Assembly (NCBI RefSeq): GCF_900044015.1 | Contig: NZ_LN999835.1 | Coordinates: 274,365 to 338,364 of the forward strand | DNA: 64,000 bases | Source of the DNA: Candidatus Hoaglandella endobia | GTDB lineage: Bacteria; Pseudomonadota; Gammaproteobacteria; Enterobacterales; Enterobacteriaceae | Direction: 5' to 3' | In this document: positions 42,147 through 54,113 of the stretch, in pieces | Position numbering within the stretch: position 1 is the stretch's first letter | Layout: the number at the start of each line of letters is the position of its first letter | Program-made: the position numbers and the translations under genes | The notes under the pieces: generated by a model | Seen by the model: the letters and a program-made list of their open reading frames with translations, nothing else | Database searches by the model: none | What the model was told of the DNA's origin: nothing

Positions 42147-43214
42147 TTATCTATAATTTAATAATATAATACTAATTATCATAAACGCTAAACTGGGAAG
42201 TAATGCACCAAAAAATGGCTGTATATTATAAACTAAAATTAATAATCCGAAAATTTGATTAAGCACGTAAAATAAGAAACCAAAGCTGATGCCTATGACG
42301 ACAATCATCCCCATAGATCTACTATGTAGCGGCCCGAAGATAAAAGCTAACGCCATTAGCATCATCACCGAAATTGATAACGGCAAGAATATTTTACTCC
42401 ACATATTCAGCTGATAACGCTTAGATTCCTGTTTATTTTGTTTCAGATAATTGACGTAATTATATAGACCAGAAATAGATAGTGAACTTGGTTCTAGCGC
42501 CACTATACTTAGTTTATCCGGTGTAAGGTTAGTATCCCATTCTTCACTAAAAGTCTGCCGACCTGTTATCTGCTTGTCGTTGGTCAAATAGGATTCTTCC
42601 ACCTGCGACAACTTCCACCTACCATTGGAGTAGGTAGCTGTCGCAGCGTAGCGTAGTGATAGCAGACGTTCCGCTTTGTCAAAATGATAAATATTGATAC
42701 CAACTAGTTTATGGCTACCAACTATTTGTTCTATAAAAATATAATCGTTATTATCCTTAAACCATAACATATTTTGCCTGGAAAGTATCGAGCCACCGTA
42801 AATCATTTTATTGCGGTAATTATATGCCATTTTCTCCCCTAAAGGAGCTAACCATTCGCTGATAGCCATTGTTAACAGCACCAGTGGAATAGCAGTTTTC
42901 ATCACTGAGCTGGCAATCTGCGCACGGGTAAAACATGACGCCTGCATAACTACTAATTCGCTAGTAGTAGTAAGCTTCCCCAGCCCCCACAGCGCGCCTA
43001 ACAGAGCTGCCATAGGTAATAATAGCTCGATATCTTTTGGTAGACTACATAGAGTAAATATACCAGCTCCTAATGTTGAATATTCTCCCTGACCTACTTT
43101 ACGCAGCTGTTCTACGAATTTTATCATTCCAGATAGCGATACTAGAAAACATACGGTTATCATAATGGCATTAAAAATAATCTTACCAAGATAGCGATCT
43201 AAAACACCAAACAT
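42147..43214 (-). CDS. lptG: LPS export ABC permease LptG
   Basis: LptG is one of two permeases of the LptB2FG transporter that extracts LPS from the inner membrane. The ATG at 43214 gives 355 residues (E. coli 360), beginning MFGVLDRYLGK. It shows three N-terminal transmembrane helices, the periplasmic beta-jellyroll domain, and three C-terminal helices (ILLN end). The lptF stop overlaps the start by one base (TGATG). The longer in-frame start at 43238 lies within lptF and would add eight residues without a counterpart. Confidence 0.95.
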   Translation of the reverse strand: MFGVLDRYLGKIIFNAIMITVCFLVSLSGMIKFVEQLRKVGQGEYSTLGAGIFTLCSLPKDIELLLPMAALLGALWGLGKLTTTSELVVMQASCFTRAQIASSVMKTAIPLVLLTMAISEWLAPLGEKMAYNYRNKMIYGGSILSRQNMLWFKDNNDYIFIEQIVGSHKLVGINIYHFDKAERLLSLRYAATATYSNGRWKLSQVEESYLTNDKQITGRQTFSEEWDTNLTPDKLSIVALEPSSLSISGLYNYVNYLKQNKQESKRYQLNMWSKIFLPLSISVMMLMALAFIFGPLHSRSMGMIVVIGISFGFLFYVLNQIFGLLILVYNIQPFFGALLPSLAFMIISIILLNYR

Positions 43215-44317
43215 CAAACTGTTCCTTTCACATACCATAACCTCCTGCGCAGCCTGCGTGCCGGGAGGCTATCCCATAAATTTATAACTAGTGCCAGTAC
43301 TAGATACACCGTATTAGTTAACCATATCCAGAGCATCGGATCGTGTTTGCCTCTTGCACCATTAGAGTGCATCGAAGTTTGTAACAAGAAAAAAATCAAA
43401 TACAGCATCATGGCAGGCAACATGTTCAAAACCCGTCTTTTACGGGGATTCACTGAAGAAAGCGGAAAGCTTATCATCGCCATAATTAGTACAGATATTA
43501 CAAGCGTAATGCGCCAATGAAGTTCAGCGCGCGCTTCCGTATCAGACGATTGCCAGAGTTGATGCATATTCATCTGTTCCGCTTTGATGCGGTCTGCTGT
43601 TACGGTACGATGTCCAATAATTGTTTTATATTGGTTAAAATGGGTAATACGGAAATCGCGCAGTAACGCAGTACCCTCATAGCGGGTTCCTTTATCTAAA
43701 ATAATTAACTGCGAACCGTCAGGTCGATGAATTATATGGCCACGATCTGCCATAACCACAGATGGCCGCATCTTACCGCTATGGTTGAGCTGCGCTAGAA
43801 ATACATGCTCAAATATTTTTTCCTTAATCTTACCGATAAATAGTACCAAATTACCGTTTTCTAACGGTTTAAATTGCCTCTCTATCAGCACCGCTATGTT
43901 AGGATTGGCATGAGCTTCGGATATTACCTGGTTTTGATGCCGCGATGACCAGGGCGAAATCCAAATAACATTCACTGCTGCCAATAGGGCAGTGATGATA
44001 CTGAGTATCAACGTTGCACGAATTAGAACGTTTTTACCTAGGCCGCAGGCATACATAACCGTTATTTCGTTTTCTGTGTACATACGGCTCAAGGTCATCA
44101 ACAATCCCATAAACAAACTAAGAGGTAGGATCAATTGCGCCATTTCAGGCATACCCAGCCAGAGTAAAGATACCATCAGATTGATGGGGATATCTCCATC
44201 TACAGAAGCGCCTAAAATCCGCACGAGCTTTTGACAAAAAAAAATTAAAAACAGGACGAATAAAATAGCAAGCTGATTCTTAAATATTTCCCACACCAAA
44301 TATTTAGTGATTATCAC
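43214..44317 (-). CDS. lptF: LPS export ABC permease LptF
   Basis: LptF is the second permease of LptB2FG and, like LptG, has six transmembrane helices flanking a periplasmic jellyroll. I place the start at the GTG at 44317 (M/V-I-I-T-K-Y-L-V), which aligns with E. coli MIIIRYLV and gives 367 residues (E. coli 366). A reading from the ATG at 44398 adds 27 residues with no counterpart. The motif PEMAQLILPLSLFMGLLMTL is kept. It is divergent from pepA with the spacing seen in E. coli. Together with kdsA this argues that LPS is still made. Confidence 0.94.
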   Translation of the reverse strand: MIITKYLVWEIFKNQLAILFVLFLIFFCQKLVRILGASVDGDIPINLMVSLLWLGMPEMAQLILPLSLFMGLLMTLSRMYTENEITVMYACGLGKNVLIRATLILSIITALLAAVNVIWISPWSSRHQNQVISEAHANPNIAVLIERQFKPLENGNLVLFIGKIKEKIFEHVFLAQLNHSGKMRPSVVMADRGHIIHRPDGSQLIILDKGTRYEGTALLRDFRITHFNQYKTIIGHRTVTADRIKAEQMNMHQLWQSSDTEARAELHWRITLVISVLIMAMISFPLSSVNPRKRRVLNMLPAMMLYLIFFLLQTSMHSNGARGKHDPMLWIWLTNTVYLVLALVINLWDSLPARRLRRRLWYVKGTV

Positions 44318-44524
44318 ATTGTTGCCTATAACAACTTGTTTTGCTACAAAAAAATCAACCATCATATTCTGAATATAGCCTGTACTATAAACAATCAATG
44401 ATTGTAAAAAAATAGTTTTTCTTCATAAAATGTCTCTACTTACCTATAGAGCAAATAAATAATATACAGTAAACTATATTATATTTTAAGTTACCAACTT
44501 TGTCTTTAAGATTCAGGAGAACAC

Positions 44525-46039
44525 ATGGAGTTCAGCATAAAATGCGGTAGCCTAGAAAAACAATGTAGTGACTGTATTGTTGTTGGGGTATTTGAATTAA
44601 GGCGTTTGTCCTCAGCTGCCGAACAGCTAGATGAAATCAGTAAAGGCTATATTAGCGCGCTACTGCGTCGGGGAGAATTGGAGGGTCAAGTAGGGCAAAC
44701 ATTGCTGCTATACAATGTGCCCAATGTACTGTCTGAACGTATATTGCTTATTGGTTGCGGTAAAGAACAAGAACTAGATGAGCGCCAGTATAAAAAAATT
44801 ATCAATAAAATGATAACTAAGATAAAAAATATTGGCTCCTTGGAAGTAGTCTGCTTTTTGACTAAGCTGAACGTCAATGGTCGTAATACATACTGGAAAG
44901 TGCGCTATGCGGTAGAAACGGCACAAGATTCGCTTTATACATTTAATCAGCTAAAAAGTCAGACAATAGAACCTCACCGTACGCTGTGTAAGATGGTATT
45001 CAATGTTATGACACAAAGCGAATTAACCAACGGTGAATACGCAATTAAGCACGGTTTAGCGATTACCGCTGGCATTAAGTCGTCCAAAGATTTAGGCAAT
45101 ATGCCCCCTAATATTTGTAACTCCACTTATTTAGCCTTGCAAGCGAGGCAGTTGGCAGATAACTACAAAAAACATAATACTAAGACCTGTATTATCGGCG
45201 AGCAACAAATGAAAGAACTGGGAATGAACGCCTACTTAGCGGTCGGAAAAGGCTCTGATAACGAATCTTTAATGTCGGTAATTGAATATAAGGGCAGTAA
45301 TGACGCTAACGATCGACCCATCGTGCTGATAGGTAAAGGGATGACCTTCGATACTGGCGGTATCTCTATTAAACCTGCTGAAAGCCTGGAAGAAATGAAA
45401 TACGACATGTGCGGCGCCGCAACAGTGTACGGAGTACTGCATATGGCGATGGAGCTTAATCTGCCGCTAAATATCATTGGGGTGCTGGCAGGCTGTGAAA
45501 ATATGGTGGACGGCCGTGCATTTCGGCCTGGAGATGTGCTAACCACATTATCGGGCCAAACGGTGGAAGTGCTGAATACTGACGCCGAAGGCCGACTGGT
45601 GCTGTGCGATGCACTGACATATGTAGAACGTTTTAATCCGGAAGTAGTTATCGATATCGCCACACTGACCTATGCCTGCGTTATTGCACTGGGGCATCAT
45701 ATAACCGGCATAATGTCTAATCATAATCCACTGGCCCATGAACTCATTAGTGCGGCAGAGCAAGCAAGTGATCTCGCCTGGCGGTTACCGTTATTGGATG
45801 AATTTCAAGAACAGTTGGAGTCAAATTGTGCCGATATGGCAAATATCGGCGGTAAGTCTGGGGGTGCCATTACCGCCGGTTGCTTCTTGTCGCGTTTTAC
45901 GCGCCGATATAATTGGGCACACCTGGACATTGCAGGTACAGCTTGGCGTTCAGGCAAATCGAAGGGTGCTACGGGCCGTCCAGTAGCGATGCTGTCGCAA
46001 TTCCTGCTTAACCGTGCCGGACTGAACAAAAATTTCTAA
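44525..46039 (+). CDS. pepA: Leucyl aminopeptidase A
   Basis: PepA is a hexameric M17 zinc aminopeptidase; in E. coli it also binds DNA for Xer recombination at cer and in carAB control. The 504-residue product (E. coli 503) has the metal and catalytic residues in [15 protein letters not shown], the acidic metal ligand region MKYDMCGAA, and [10 protein letters not shown] with the catalytic Arg. One conserved-looking position in ATLTGACV is changed to Tyr (ATLTYACV). It is the first gene of pepA-holC-valS. Confidence 0.97.
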   Translation: MEFSIKCGSLEKQCSDCIVVGVFELRRLSSAAEQLDEISKGYISALLRRGELEGQVGQTLLLYNVPNVLSERILLIGCGKEQELDERQYKKIINKMITKIKNIGSLEVVCFLTKLNVNGRNTYWKVRYAVETAQDSLYTFNQLKSQTIEPHRTLCKMVFNVMTQSELTNGEYAIKHGLAITAGIKSSKDLGNMPPNICNSTYLALQARQLADNYKKHNTKTCIIGEQQMKELGMNAYLAVGKGSDNESLMSVIEYKGSNDANDRPIVLIGKGMTFDTGGISIKPAESLEEMKYDMCGAATVYGVLHMAMELNLPLNIIGVLAGCENMVDGRAFRPGDVLTTLSGQTVEVLNTDAEGRLVLCDALTYVERFNPEVVIDIATLTYACVIALGHHITGIMSNHNPLAHELISAAEQASDLAWRLPLLDEFQEQLESNCADMANIGGKSGGAITAGCFLSRFTRRYNWAHLDIAGTAWRSGKSKGATGRPVAMLSQFLLNRAGLNKNF

Positions 46040-46099
46040 TTTTAGAAACAGCGCCAATTTGGCCATTTTTTCAAGCTCATTTGCTTCACAACACGGCAT

Positions 46100-46552
46100 A
46101 TGAAAAACGCGACTTTCTATTTGCTCAACAATAACCATAAATTCAGCGATGGTCTGACCGTCGTGGAGCAGCTTGCCTGCTATTTAGCAACTCAAAAATG
46201 GCGCGCAGGGAAACGAGTACTCATCGCCTGTGAGGACAATATCCAGGCGCTCAAGCTAGATGACGCCTTGTGGTCATTCGATTCTGAGGCTTTCGTACCC
46301 CATAACCTAGCAGGTGAGGGCCCGCGAGATGGCGCGCCAGTTGAAATTTGCTGGTCTCAACGCCACGGCAATACGCCAAGAGATCTTTTGATTAGCCTAC
46401 TGCCTGACTGTGCAGATTTTGCTTCTACTTACTATGAAGTGATAGACTTCGTTCCGGATGAAGATGCTTTAAAAAAGTTAGCGCGCAATCGTTATAAAGC
46501 TTATCGCAGTGTCGGCTTCTTGATTACGACGGCAACTCCGCCAACGCAGTGA
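46100..46552 (+). CDS. holC: DNA polymerase III chi subunit
   Basis: HolC (chi) links the clamp loader to SSB on the lagging strand. The 150-residue product (E. coli 147) begins [11 protein letters not shown] and contains [20 protein letters not shown] and [19 protein letters not shown]. Its partner HolD (psi) is not in this window. It lies 60 bases after pepA and 17 before valS in the E. coli order. Confidence 0.95.
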   Translation: MKNATFYLLNNNHKFSDGLTVVEQLACYLATQKWRAGKRVLIACEDNIQALKLDDALWSFDSEAFVPHNLAGEGPRDGAPVEICWSQRHGNTPRDLLISLLPDCADFASTYYEVIDFVPDEDALKKLARNRYKAYRSVGFLITTATPPTQ

Positions 46553-46569
46553 TTAACGAACGACGTATC

Positions 46570-49425
46570 ATGAAAAAAACATACAATCCAAAAGATATCG
46601 AACAGCCTTTATACGAACATTGGGAACAGCAGGGCTATTTTAAGCCGCACGGTGATCCCACGCGGGATAAATACTGCATCATAATTCCGCCACCTAACGT
46701 CACTGGAAGCTTGCATATGGGTCATGCCTTCCAGCAGACTATTATGGATACCCTGATCCGTTATCAGCGGATGCAGGGAAAAAATACCCTGTGGCAAGTT
46801 GGTACTGATCATGCTGGCATCGCCACCCAGATGGTGGTTGAACGTAAAATTGCCGCTGAAGAAGACAAGACCCGATATGATTACGGCCGCAATGCTTTTA
46901 TTACCAAAATTTGGCAATGGAAAGTGCAATCATGTGGTTCAATAACTAACCAGATGCGCCGTTTGGGCGACTCGGTAGATTGGGAACGTGAGCGATTCAC
47001 AATGGATGAAGGGTTGTCTAATGCTGTGAAAGAAGCGTTCGTTCGCCTGTATCAGGGCGGCCTGATTTACCGTGGTAAACGTCTGGTGAATTGGGATCCT
47101 AAATTACGCACCGCTATTTCAGACCTTGAGGTTGAAAATCGCGAGTTAAAAGGGTCCATATGGTATTTGCGCTATCCGTTAGCAGATAGCGTGCGAACTG
47201 CTAATGGACTAAATTATCTGGTGGTTGCCACAACACGGCCGGAAACCATGCTAGGAGATACTGGCGTTGCGGTAAACCCTAAAGATCCTCGATATAGCAA
47301 TTTAATAGGCTGTTTTGTCATTCTACCACTGGTAGGTCGCCGTATTCCTATTATAGAAGATGAACACGCCAATATGACAAAAGGGACCGGTTGTGTCAAA
47401 ATTACACCGGCCCACGACTTTAAAGACTACGACGTAGGCAAACGCCACGCACTTCCGATGGTTAATATTTTTACAGTTAACGGTGACATCCGTCAGGAAG
47501 CAGAAGTGTTTGACACTAATGGCAATGCCAGCGCTGCGCTATCCAGCGAGATACCGGTAGCTTTCCGTGGTCTAGAACGTTTTGCTGCGCGAAAGGCAAT
47601 TGTGGCTGCATTCGAAAGTCTCGGTCTACTAGAAGACATCAAAGACCATAATTTAACTGTGCCTTACAGCGATCGCGGCGATGTAGTTATTGAACCGATG
47701 CTGACTAATCAGTGGTACGTGCGTGCTACGCCACTAGCCAAGGTAGCGGTGGAAGCAGTGGAACAAGGTGAGATTCTGTTCGTGCCGAAACAGTACGAAA
47801 AAATGTATTTTAGCTGGATGCACGATATCCAGGACTGGTGTATTTCGCGGCAGCTATGGTGGGGGCATAGAATTCCAGCCTGGTACGATGCCGAGGGTCG
47901 GTTTTATGTAGGTCGTAACGAGGTGGAAGTACGTCAGCAGTATCAGTTAGCGGATGATGTCGCACTACAGCAAGATGCTGATGTGCTAGATACCTGGTTT
48001 TCTTCCGGCCTGTGGATCTTTTCCACCCTCGGCTGGCCTGAAGATACTAAAGCATTGCGCACATTTCACCCAACTAACGTGGTAGTGAGCGGCTTTGATA
48101 TCATCTTCTTCTGGATAGCACGCATGATCATGTTAACCATGTATTTTATTAAAGATGATAACGGTAAGCCGCAGGTGCCGTTTAAGACAGTATATATAAC
48201 TGGTTTGGTACGTGATGAAACAGGACAAAAAATGTCAAAGTCTAAAGGAAATGTTATAGATCCGCTAGACATGATAGACGGTATTTCGCTCGCCGATTTA
48301 CTAAAAAAACGTACTGAAAATATGATGCAACCGCAGTTATATAAAAAGATTATTAGGCTTACTGAGAAACAGTTTTCTACCGGTATCAAACCTTACGGCA
48401 CTGATGCCCTACGCTTTACTCTTGCTGCCCTAGCGTCTACTGGACGCGATATTAATTGGGATATGAAACGCCTAGAAGGATATCGAAATTTCTGTAACAA
48501 GCTTTGGAACGCTAGCCGATTTGTGTTGATGAATACCGAAGGTAAAGATTGCGGTTTCCAGGGTGGTAATAAAGTACTATCGCTTGCAGATCGCTGGATC
48601 ACAGTGGAATTTAACCATACAGTCAAGAAGTTTCGCGAAGCGCTAGATAACTACCGATTCGATTTAGCGGCTGGAATTATCTATGAATTCATCTGGAATC
48701 AATTCTGCGATTGGTATTTGGAGATGACCAAGCTCGTAATGAGCTGCGGTAGCGAGGCCGAGCTACGCGGCACACGCCATATCCTGGTGACGGTGCTGGA
48801 AGCTTTACTGCGTTTGGCGCACCCCATCATTCCTTTTATTACGGAAACTATTTGGCAACGCGTTAAAATACTCGCTGGTGTGAAAGATAAGACAATTATG
48901 CTCCAAACGTTTCCGACCTACGATGCGGCGATGAAGGATACTGGTGCTCTCACTGATTTAGAATGGATCAAGCAAGCTATTGTCGCTGTGCGTAATATAC
49001 GTGCAGACATAAAAATCACGCCAAGTAAGCCGCTTGAGGTATTACTACGCAATCCCACGCCGGAGGTAGTCCGCCGTGTAAATGAAAACCTTAGCTTTAT
49101 GCTTACTCTAGCGCGGCTAGAAAGTATCACTCTACTACCAGTAGATGATAAAGGGCCGGTCTCCATCACTAAAATCATCGACGGCGTAGAGCTGTTGATC
49201 CCGATGAAAGATCTGATAGATAAAGAGACTGAGCTGGCACGTCTAGCGAAAGAGGTAGCGTTCGTCGACAGTGAAATCAGCCGCATCGCCTGTAAACTGA
49301 GCAACCAAGAATTCATCTACCGCGCACTGGAAACGGTAGTAAATAAAGAGCGTAAAAAGCTGGAGTACTATCATCAAGCTAAAGCAAAATTACTGGAACA
49401 GCAGATCGCTATCTACGGCTTGTAA
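46570..49425 (+). CDS. valS: Valyl-tRNA synthetase
   Basis: ValS charges tRNA-Val and edits mischarged Thr. The ATG at 46570 gives 951 residues, the E. coli length, beginning [18 protein letters not shown]. The class I signatures are HMGH (GSLHMGHAF) and KMSKS ([10 protein letters not shown]); the CP1 editing domain contains [12 protein letters not shown]; the C-terminal coiled coil begins near [11 protein letters not shown]. An in-frame start at 46549 overlapping the holC stop would add seven residues. Confidence 0.98.
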   Translation: MKKTYNPKDIEQPLYEHWEQQGYFKPHGDPTRDKYCIIIPPPNVTGSLHMGHAFQQTIMDTLIRYQRMQGKNTLWQVGTDHAGIATQMVVERKIAAEEDKTRYDYGRNAFITKIWQWKVQSCGSITNQMRRLGDSVDWERERFTMDEGLSNAVKEAFVRLYQGGLIYRGKRLVNWDPKLRTAISDLEVENRELKGSIWYLRYPLADSVRTANGLNYLVVATTRPETMLGDTGVAVNPKDPRYSNLIGCFVILPLVGRRIPIIEDEHANMTKGTGCVKITPAHDFKDYDVGKRHALPMVNIFTVNGDIRQEAEVFDTNGNASAALSSEIPVAFRGLERFAARKAIVAAFESLGLLEDIKDHNLTVPYSDRGDVVIEPMLTNQWYVRATPLAKVAVEAVEQGEILFVPKQYEKMYFSWMHDIQDWCISRQLWWGHRIPAWYDAEGRFYVGRNEVEVRQQYQLADDVALQQDADVLDTWFSSGLWIFSTLGWPEDTKALRTFHPTNVVVSGFDIIFFWIARMIMLTMYFIKDDNGKPQVPFKTVYITGLVRDETGQKMSKSKGNVIDPLDMIDGISLADLLKKRTENMMQPQLYKKIIRLTEKQFSTGIKPYGTDALRFTLAALASTGRDINWDMKRLEGYRNFCNKLWNASRFVLMNTEGKDCGFQGGNKVLSLADRWITVEFNHTVKKFREALDNYRFDLAAGIIYEFIWNQFCDWYLEMTKLVMSCGSEAELRGTRHILVTVLEALLRLAHPIIPFITETIWQRVKILAGVKDKTIMLQTFPTYDAAMKDTGALTDLEWIKQAIVAVRNIRADIKITPSKPLEVLLRNPTPEVVRRVNENLSFMLTLARLESITLLPVDDKGPVSITKIIDGVELLIPMKDLIDKETELARLAKEVAFVDSEISRIACKLSNQEFIYRALETVVNKERKKLEYYHQAKAKLLEQQIAIYGL

Positions 49426-49515
49426 TCACTTACATAACGCCGTAACCACACCTGATACTTTTTTAAAGTTTGTTGAGGCAGTTCTGGATAATAATCAACG
49501 ATATAATTATCGTTA

Positions 49516-49690
49516 TTAAATGTAATTTTTATTCAATGCTGCATGGGTTACTTCATAACCCAACCAAGTTTTAAAGTTTTCTAATGCTACTTTCTCTAGC
49601 GTTTTAGACTTATTTGTGGAGAAATAATGATGCTCGATGGTCCCAACTAAGCTTAGTCTCTTCGCATTTTTTCAAGAAATGTTCGTGCTA
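49516..49690 (-). pseudogene. rraB: Remnant of rraB (RNase E inhibitor)
   Basis: The minus strand from 49641 to the TAA at 49516 reads in one frame TIEHHYFSTNKSKTLEKVA then LENFKTWLGYEVTH, matching RraB [20 protein letters not shown] and AFKLGYEVTDPEE. Just upstream, in another frame, is LKKCEETKL, matching the RraB N-terminus LEEQREETRL, so the middle of the N-terminal part is deleted with a frameshift, and everything after GYEVT is gone. Its orientation (divergent from argI) is that of E. coli. The remaining parts of the 456-base valS-argI gap hold the argI promoter region, which I cannot place. Confidence 0.85.
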
Positions 49691-49881
49691 TGCTCCAATT
49701 ATTCACTACTGAATAGTCTAATAAGATGGTTATTGGCAAAGCGCAGTTCAGGATGCTACTGTCAGTAGACAGGTAGAATATTTAGTGTTAAAAATTACAA
49801 TTAAATATTATGTATAAGTTAATTAATAATGTAGCATAGACTTAAAATTAGCGAGTTTTATAGAATTTTAGGAAAGAGTAA

Positions 49882-50883
49882 ATGAGTAAATTATTACAAC
49901 GAAATTTGTTAAGGTTGATGGATTTAACATCTACTGAAATTAATCAGATTTTAGCTCTTGCTGCTAACTTAAAGCAGCAAAAACAGGACAGGAACGAGAT
50001 CCCTCGTCTTATAGGGAGAAATATTGCGCTAATTTTCGAAAAAGATTCAACCCGTACCCGCTGCTCTTTCGAAGTTGCAGCCTTTGATCAGGGGGCCCAT
50101 GTAACCTATTTAGGACCAAGCGGAAGCCAGATAGGCCATAAAGAATCTATCAAGGATACTGCTCGTGTGCTCAGCAGACTGTATGATGGTATTCAATATC
50201 GCGGCTATAGTCAGGAAATTGTCGAGACGCTGGCTTCTTATGCTAGCGTGCCAGTGTGGAACGGACTAACTACTGAATTTCACCCTACCCAGCTGTTGGC
50301 AGATCTGCTGACCATGCAGCAATGTCTGCCGGGAAAATCATTTAATCAAATGAAGCTCGTCTATATCGGCGATGCGCGTAACAATATAAGCAATACCTTA
50401 CTGGAAGCAGCAGCGCTAACCGGGCTTGATTTGCGCCTTACTGCACCACGGGCCTATTGGCCTAATCAAGCGCTGGTCACCGAATGTAATCAACTGGCAC
50501 ATAAAAACGGCGGAGCGATTACCTTAACAGAAGATATTGACGTTGGTATTAAAAATGTTGACTTTATATATACTGATGTATGGGTCTCAATGGGCGAAGA
50601 TAAGAATGTATGGGAAGAGCGCATCGTACTATTGCGCGCCTATCAGATTAACATGGAGATAATACGCCAAACTGGTAACCCGCAAGTTAAATTTCTGCAC
50701 TGTCTACCTGCCTTTCATGATGATCAAACCAAAATCGGAAAGCAAATAGCCAAACAATATAGACTTTATGGCGGATTAGAAGTAACTAATGAGGTATTTG
50801 AATCTCAGTATAGTGTTGTATTTAGACAAGCAGAGAACCGTCTCCATACCATTAAAGCAGTAATGGTAGCGATGCTGGCGTAG
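49882..50883 (+). CDS. argI: Ornithine carbamoyltransferase
   Basis: The enzyme makes citrulline from ornithine and carbamoyl phosphate in arginine synthesis. The 333-residue product (E. coli ArgI 334) has the carbamoyl-phosphate motif [18 protein letters not shown], the ornithine-binding DVWVSMG, and HCLPAFHD with the catalytic Cys. No other arginine gene is in the window. GGAAAGAG precedes the ATG. I saw no convincing ARG box pair upstream, so ArgR control may be lost. Confidence 0.97.
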   Translation: MSKLLQRNLLRLMDLTSTEINQILALAANLKQQKQDRNEIPRLIGRNIALIFEKDSTRTRCSFEVAAFDQGAHVTYLGPSGSQIGHKESIKDTARVLSRLYDGIQYRGYSQEIVETLASYASVPVWNGLTTEFHPTQLLADLLTMQQCLPGKSFNQMKLVYIGDARNNISNTLLEAAALTGLDLRLTAPRAYWPNQALVTECNQLAHKNGGAITLTEDIDVGIKNVDFIYTDVWVSMGEDKNVWEERIVLLRAYQINMEIIRQTGNPQVKFLHCLPAFHDDQTKIGKQIAKQYRLYGGLEVTNEVFESQYSVVFRQAENRLHTIKAVMVAMLA

Positions 50884-50958
50884 CCTACCTAGCCTAGGCC
50901 TTACTACGGTAAGTAGCTTAGAAGTCGCGGTTTTGCTTAAGCTTAACTGAAAACTTTT

Positions 50959-51051
50959 TTGACTACTAACTATGTGGTCGTAGGTAAGTTTGCAACCAAT
51001 CGTAGTCTTGATAACTACTATTATAATCTAATGTTATATTATAGCCCCTAA
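50959..51051 (+). promoter_or_regulatory. Candidate leader reading frame for pyrB attenuation
   Basis: A continuous frame runs to a TAA at 51049-51051, whose bases fall at the end of the 5' arm of the attenuator stem. It can start at TTG 50959 (30 codons) or GTG 50974 (25 codons). The last codons are rich in U (YYYNLMLYYSP). In E. coli the pyrL leader peptide is translated through a U-rich tract into the attenuator, so this frame is in the right place. It has no ribosome-binding site I can see and no sequence similarity to PyrL, so translation is unproven. Confidence 0.3.
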
Positions 51052-51070
51052 TTGAGGGGCTATTTTTTTT
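51041..51070 (+). terminator. pyrB attenuator (intrinsic terminator)
   Basis: ATAGCCCCT and AGGGGCTAT form a 9-bp perfect stem around AATTG, followed by eight T. From memory, the E. coli pyrBI attenuator stem is AGCCCCTCAATCGAGGGGCT with a T-run, almost the same sequence at the same place ahead of pyrB. It also serves as the terminator of argI transcription. It is 69 bases before the pyrB start. Confidence 0.9.
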
Positions 51071-51139
51071 GAGCTTAAGGAGGGCTAACCCTGCATCAAA
51101 GACCGACAGGCTATTATCAAGAGGAAGGAAAAAGTAAAG

Positions 51140-52072
51140 ATGTTTAATTCCCTTTATCATAAGAATATCATTTCTATTAATGACCTTAGCCGCAAAGAAC
51201 TAGAACTGGTATTAACTACCGCTGCTATGCTCAAAGCCCGGCCACAGCCGGAATTGCTCAAATATCAGGTCATCGCCAGCTGTTTTTTTGAGGCTTCGAC
51301 CCGGACGCGTTTATCGTTTGAAACTGCTATCCACAGACTTGGTGCATCTGTAGTTGGCTTTTCTGATGCTGGCAATACATCTTTAGTTAAAAAAGGCGAG
51401 ACTTTAGTCGACACTATTTCGGTAATAAGCACTTATGTTGACGCCATCATCATGCGTCATCCGCAAGAAGGGGCTGCACAGCTCGCTACTAATTTCTCCG
51501 GTAGAGTGCCAATTTTGAATGCTGGCGATGGGGCGAATCAGCATCCCACTCAGACTCTATTAGATCTGTTCACTATCCAGGAAACGCAGGGTCGACTAGA
51601 TAATCTCAGTATTGCCATGGTAGGCGATTTAAAATATGGCCGTACCGTACATTCTCTAACGCAAGCGCTAGCAAAATTTAACGGTAATCGCTTTTATTTC
51701 ATATCGCTGCAAGCACTGGCGATGCCAACACATATCCTGCATATGCTAGAGGAGCAAGGCATAAGCTACAGCATCCATACTAATATGGATGAAGTAATAC
51801 CAGAACTGGATATTCTTTATATGACCAGGGTACAAAAAGAGCGGCTGGATCCGTTGGAGTATGCTAATATTAAAACACATTTTATACTACATGCCGGTAA
51901 TCTGTTTCAGGCACGTGATCATCTTAAAGTGTTGCATCCGCTACCGCGGATGAATGAAATTGCTCATGAAGTAGATAATACAAACTACGCTTATTATTTT
52001 CAACAGGCAGGTAATGGTATTTACGCTCGTCAGGCTCTGCTGGCGCTGGTATTGGGTTTTGATCCTGACTGA
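51140..52072 (+). CDS. pyrB: Aspartate carbamoyltransferase catalytic subunit
   Basis: PyrB condenses aspartate with carbamoyl phosphate in the first committed pyrimidine step. The 310-residue product (E. coli 311) has [21 protein letters not shown] and the HPLPRMNEI segment. A strong AGGAAGG lies ahead of the ATG. In E. coli it is followed by pyrI, the regulatory subunit; here the next 208 bases contain a terminator and no pyrI. The enzyme should therefore work as an unregulated catalytic trimer, insensitive to CTP and ATP. Confidence 0.97.
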   Translation: MFNSLYHKNIISINDLSRKELELVLTTAAMLKARPQPELLKYQVIASCFFEASTRTRLSFETAIHRLGASVVGFSDAGNTSLVKKGETLVDTISVISTYVDAIIMRHPQEGAAQLATNFSGRVPILNAGDGANQHPTQTLLDLFTIQETQGRLDNLSIAMVGDLKYGRTVHSLTQALAKFNGNRFYFISLQALAMPTHILHMLEEQGISYSIHTNMDEVIPELDILYMTRVQKERLDPLEYANIKTHFILHAGNLFQARDHLKVLHPLPRMNEIAHEVDNTNYAYYFQQAGNGIYARQALLALVLGFDPD

Positions 52073-52155
52073 AGGTTAACATCTAGAAGTTAATGTTCAA
52101 AAATTAGCAAAAATTACGCTAGTGAGATTAAAATCTGGCAGATAACCATCCCATA

Positions 52156-52183
52156 TGATCTAGTACTGCTAGATCAAATTTTT
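52156..52183 (+). terminator. Probable terminator downstream of pyrB
   Basis: TGATCTAG (52156-52163) and CTAGATCA (52169-52176) form a perfect 8-bp stem with a TACTG loop, followed by AATTTTT. It starts 84 bases after the pyrB stop, in the place where pyrI would be. Confidence 0.6.
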
Positions 52184-52280
52184 CTATTATGTTATCTAGT
52201 AATTCCAGTTTATCTGATTTCTGACAGCAGAAATGCAAGCTAAAAGTTAAGTATACAATTTCCTTGCTTGATGAAAATTA

Positions 52281-53147
<867 letters not shown>

Positions 53148-53267
53148 TTATCAATTAGTTTACGCACTTACTAGTTAGTAGAGTAGTCCAGTAAGCACAT
53201 TGAATCAATTACAGCATGAGCTGACAGATATATGGCCGTGGGGCTTAAAACAACCTAGTATCTTTGG

Positions 53268-54113
53268 TTAGGCCAACCATTGGCCCTGAGTAACGCGTTC
53301 ATGCTGACCATAATCGAGCAGGGTAGCGATATGGCTAAACCCAGCATCGGTAAGCAAAGTACGTACCGCCCCTCCTTGCTGCCATCCATGCTCCAAGAGC
53401 AGCCAACCGCCCAGCATTAGATGCGCTCCCACCTGTCGGCTTATCGCCGACAAGGACTGCATCCCATCCTCACCAGCAACCAATGCACTACGCGGTTCAT
53501 AACGCACATCACCTTGTGCAAGATGTGGATCGCCTGCCTCAAGATAGGGCGGATTACTCACAATAAGACTGTAGCGATGCATTTGCAATGGCGCAAACCA
53601 GTCTCCTTCGAGGAACTGTGTATTATTTAGTCCCAAGCTAGCGGCATTATCTTGCGCCAGAGACACCGCCTCTGGCAATCGATCGACACCAGTTATGCGC
53701 CACGCTGGACGTTCGGAGGCCAGCGCCAGAGCAATGGCACCGGTGCCGGTGCCTAAATCTAGCACATCGGCGTGCGCAGGCGGCAGTAGTTCCAGCGCTC
53801 GCTGGACTAAGCATTCTGTGTCGGGACGGGGAATCAGGGTAGCAGACGAGACTTGCAGCCGTAGGGACCAGAACTCGTGCTCACCAATAAGATAGGCTAC
53901 CGGCTCGCCCCGTTCACGACGCAGTAATAAAGCATCCAACATCAAGCACTGTGCGGCCGTCAGCGGTGTTTCGCCAAATGCCAATAATCTGGTACGTGCT
54001 ACGCCGGTCACCTGCCCAAGCATAATTTCTGCATCGCGTTTTGCGCTAGGACTGGCAGCAGCACGCAGCCTAGTGCTAGCTTTTATTAGCCATTGTTGCC
54101 AAGTTATTGGCAT
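53268..54113 (-). CDS. prmC: Peptide chain release factor N5-glutamine methyltransferase
   Basis: PrmC methylates the GGQ glutamine of RF1 and RF2. The 281-residue product (E. coli 277) has the SAM-binding motif VLDLGTGTGAIALALAS and the catalytic NPPY (IVSNPPYLEAGDPHL). Its ATG overlaps the prfA stop by one base (TAATG), coupling modifier to substrate. The gene looks GC-richer than most neighbours by eye, which I have not quantified. Confidence 0.96.
   Translation of the reverse strand: MPITWQQWLIKASTRLRAAASPSAKRDAEIMLGQVTGVARTRLLAFGETPLTAAQCLMLDALLLRRERGEPVAYLIGEHEFWSLRLQVSSATLIPRPDTECLVQRALELLPPAHADVLDLGTGTGAIALALASERPAWRITGVDRLPEAVSLAQDNAASLGLNNTQFLEGDWFAPLQMHRYSLIVSNPPYLEAGDPHLAQGDVRYEPRSALVAGEDGMQSLSAISRQVGAHLMLGGWLLLEHGWQQGGAVRTLLTDAGFSHIATLLDYGQHERVTQGQWLA

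Noticed and set aside
49543-49559. Hairpin GGGTTA/TAACCC downstream of valS as a terminator
   Set aside because: It is inside the rraB remnant and no T-run follows.
51008-51027. TTGATA and TATAAT ahead of pyrB as a promoter
   Set aside because: The spacing is only 8 bases, too short for sigma-70, and it would leave no leader before the attenuator.
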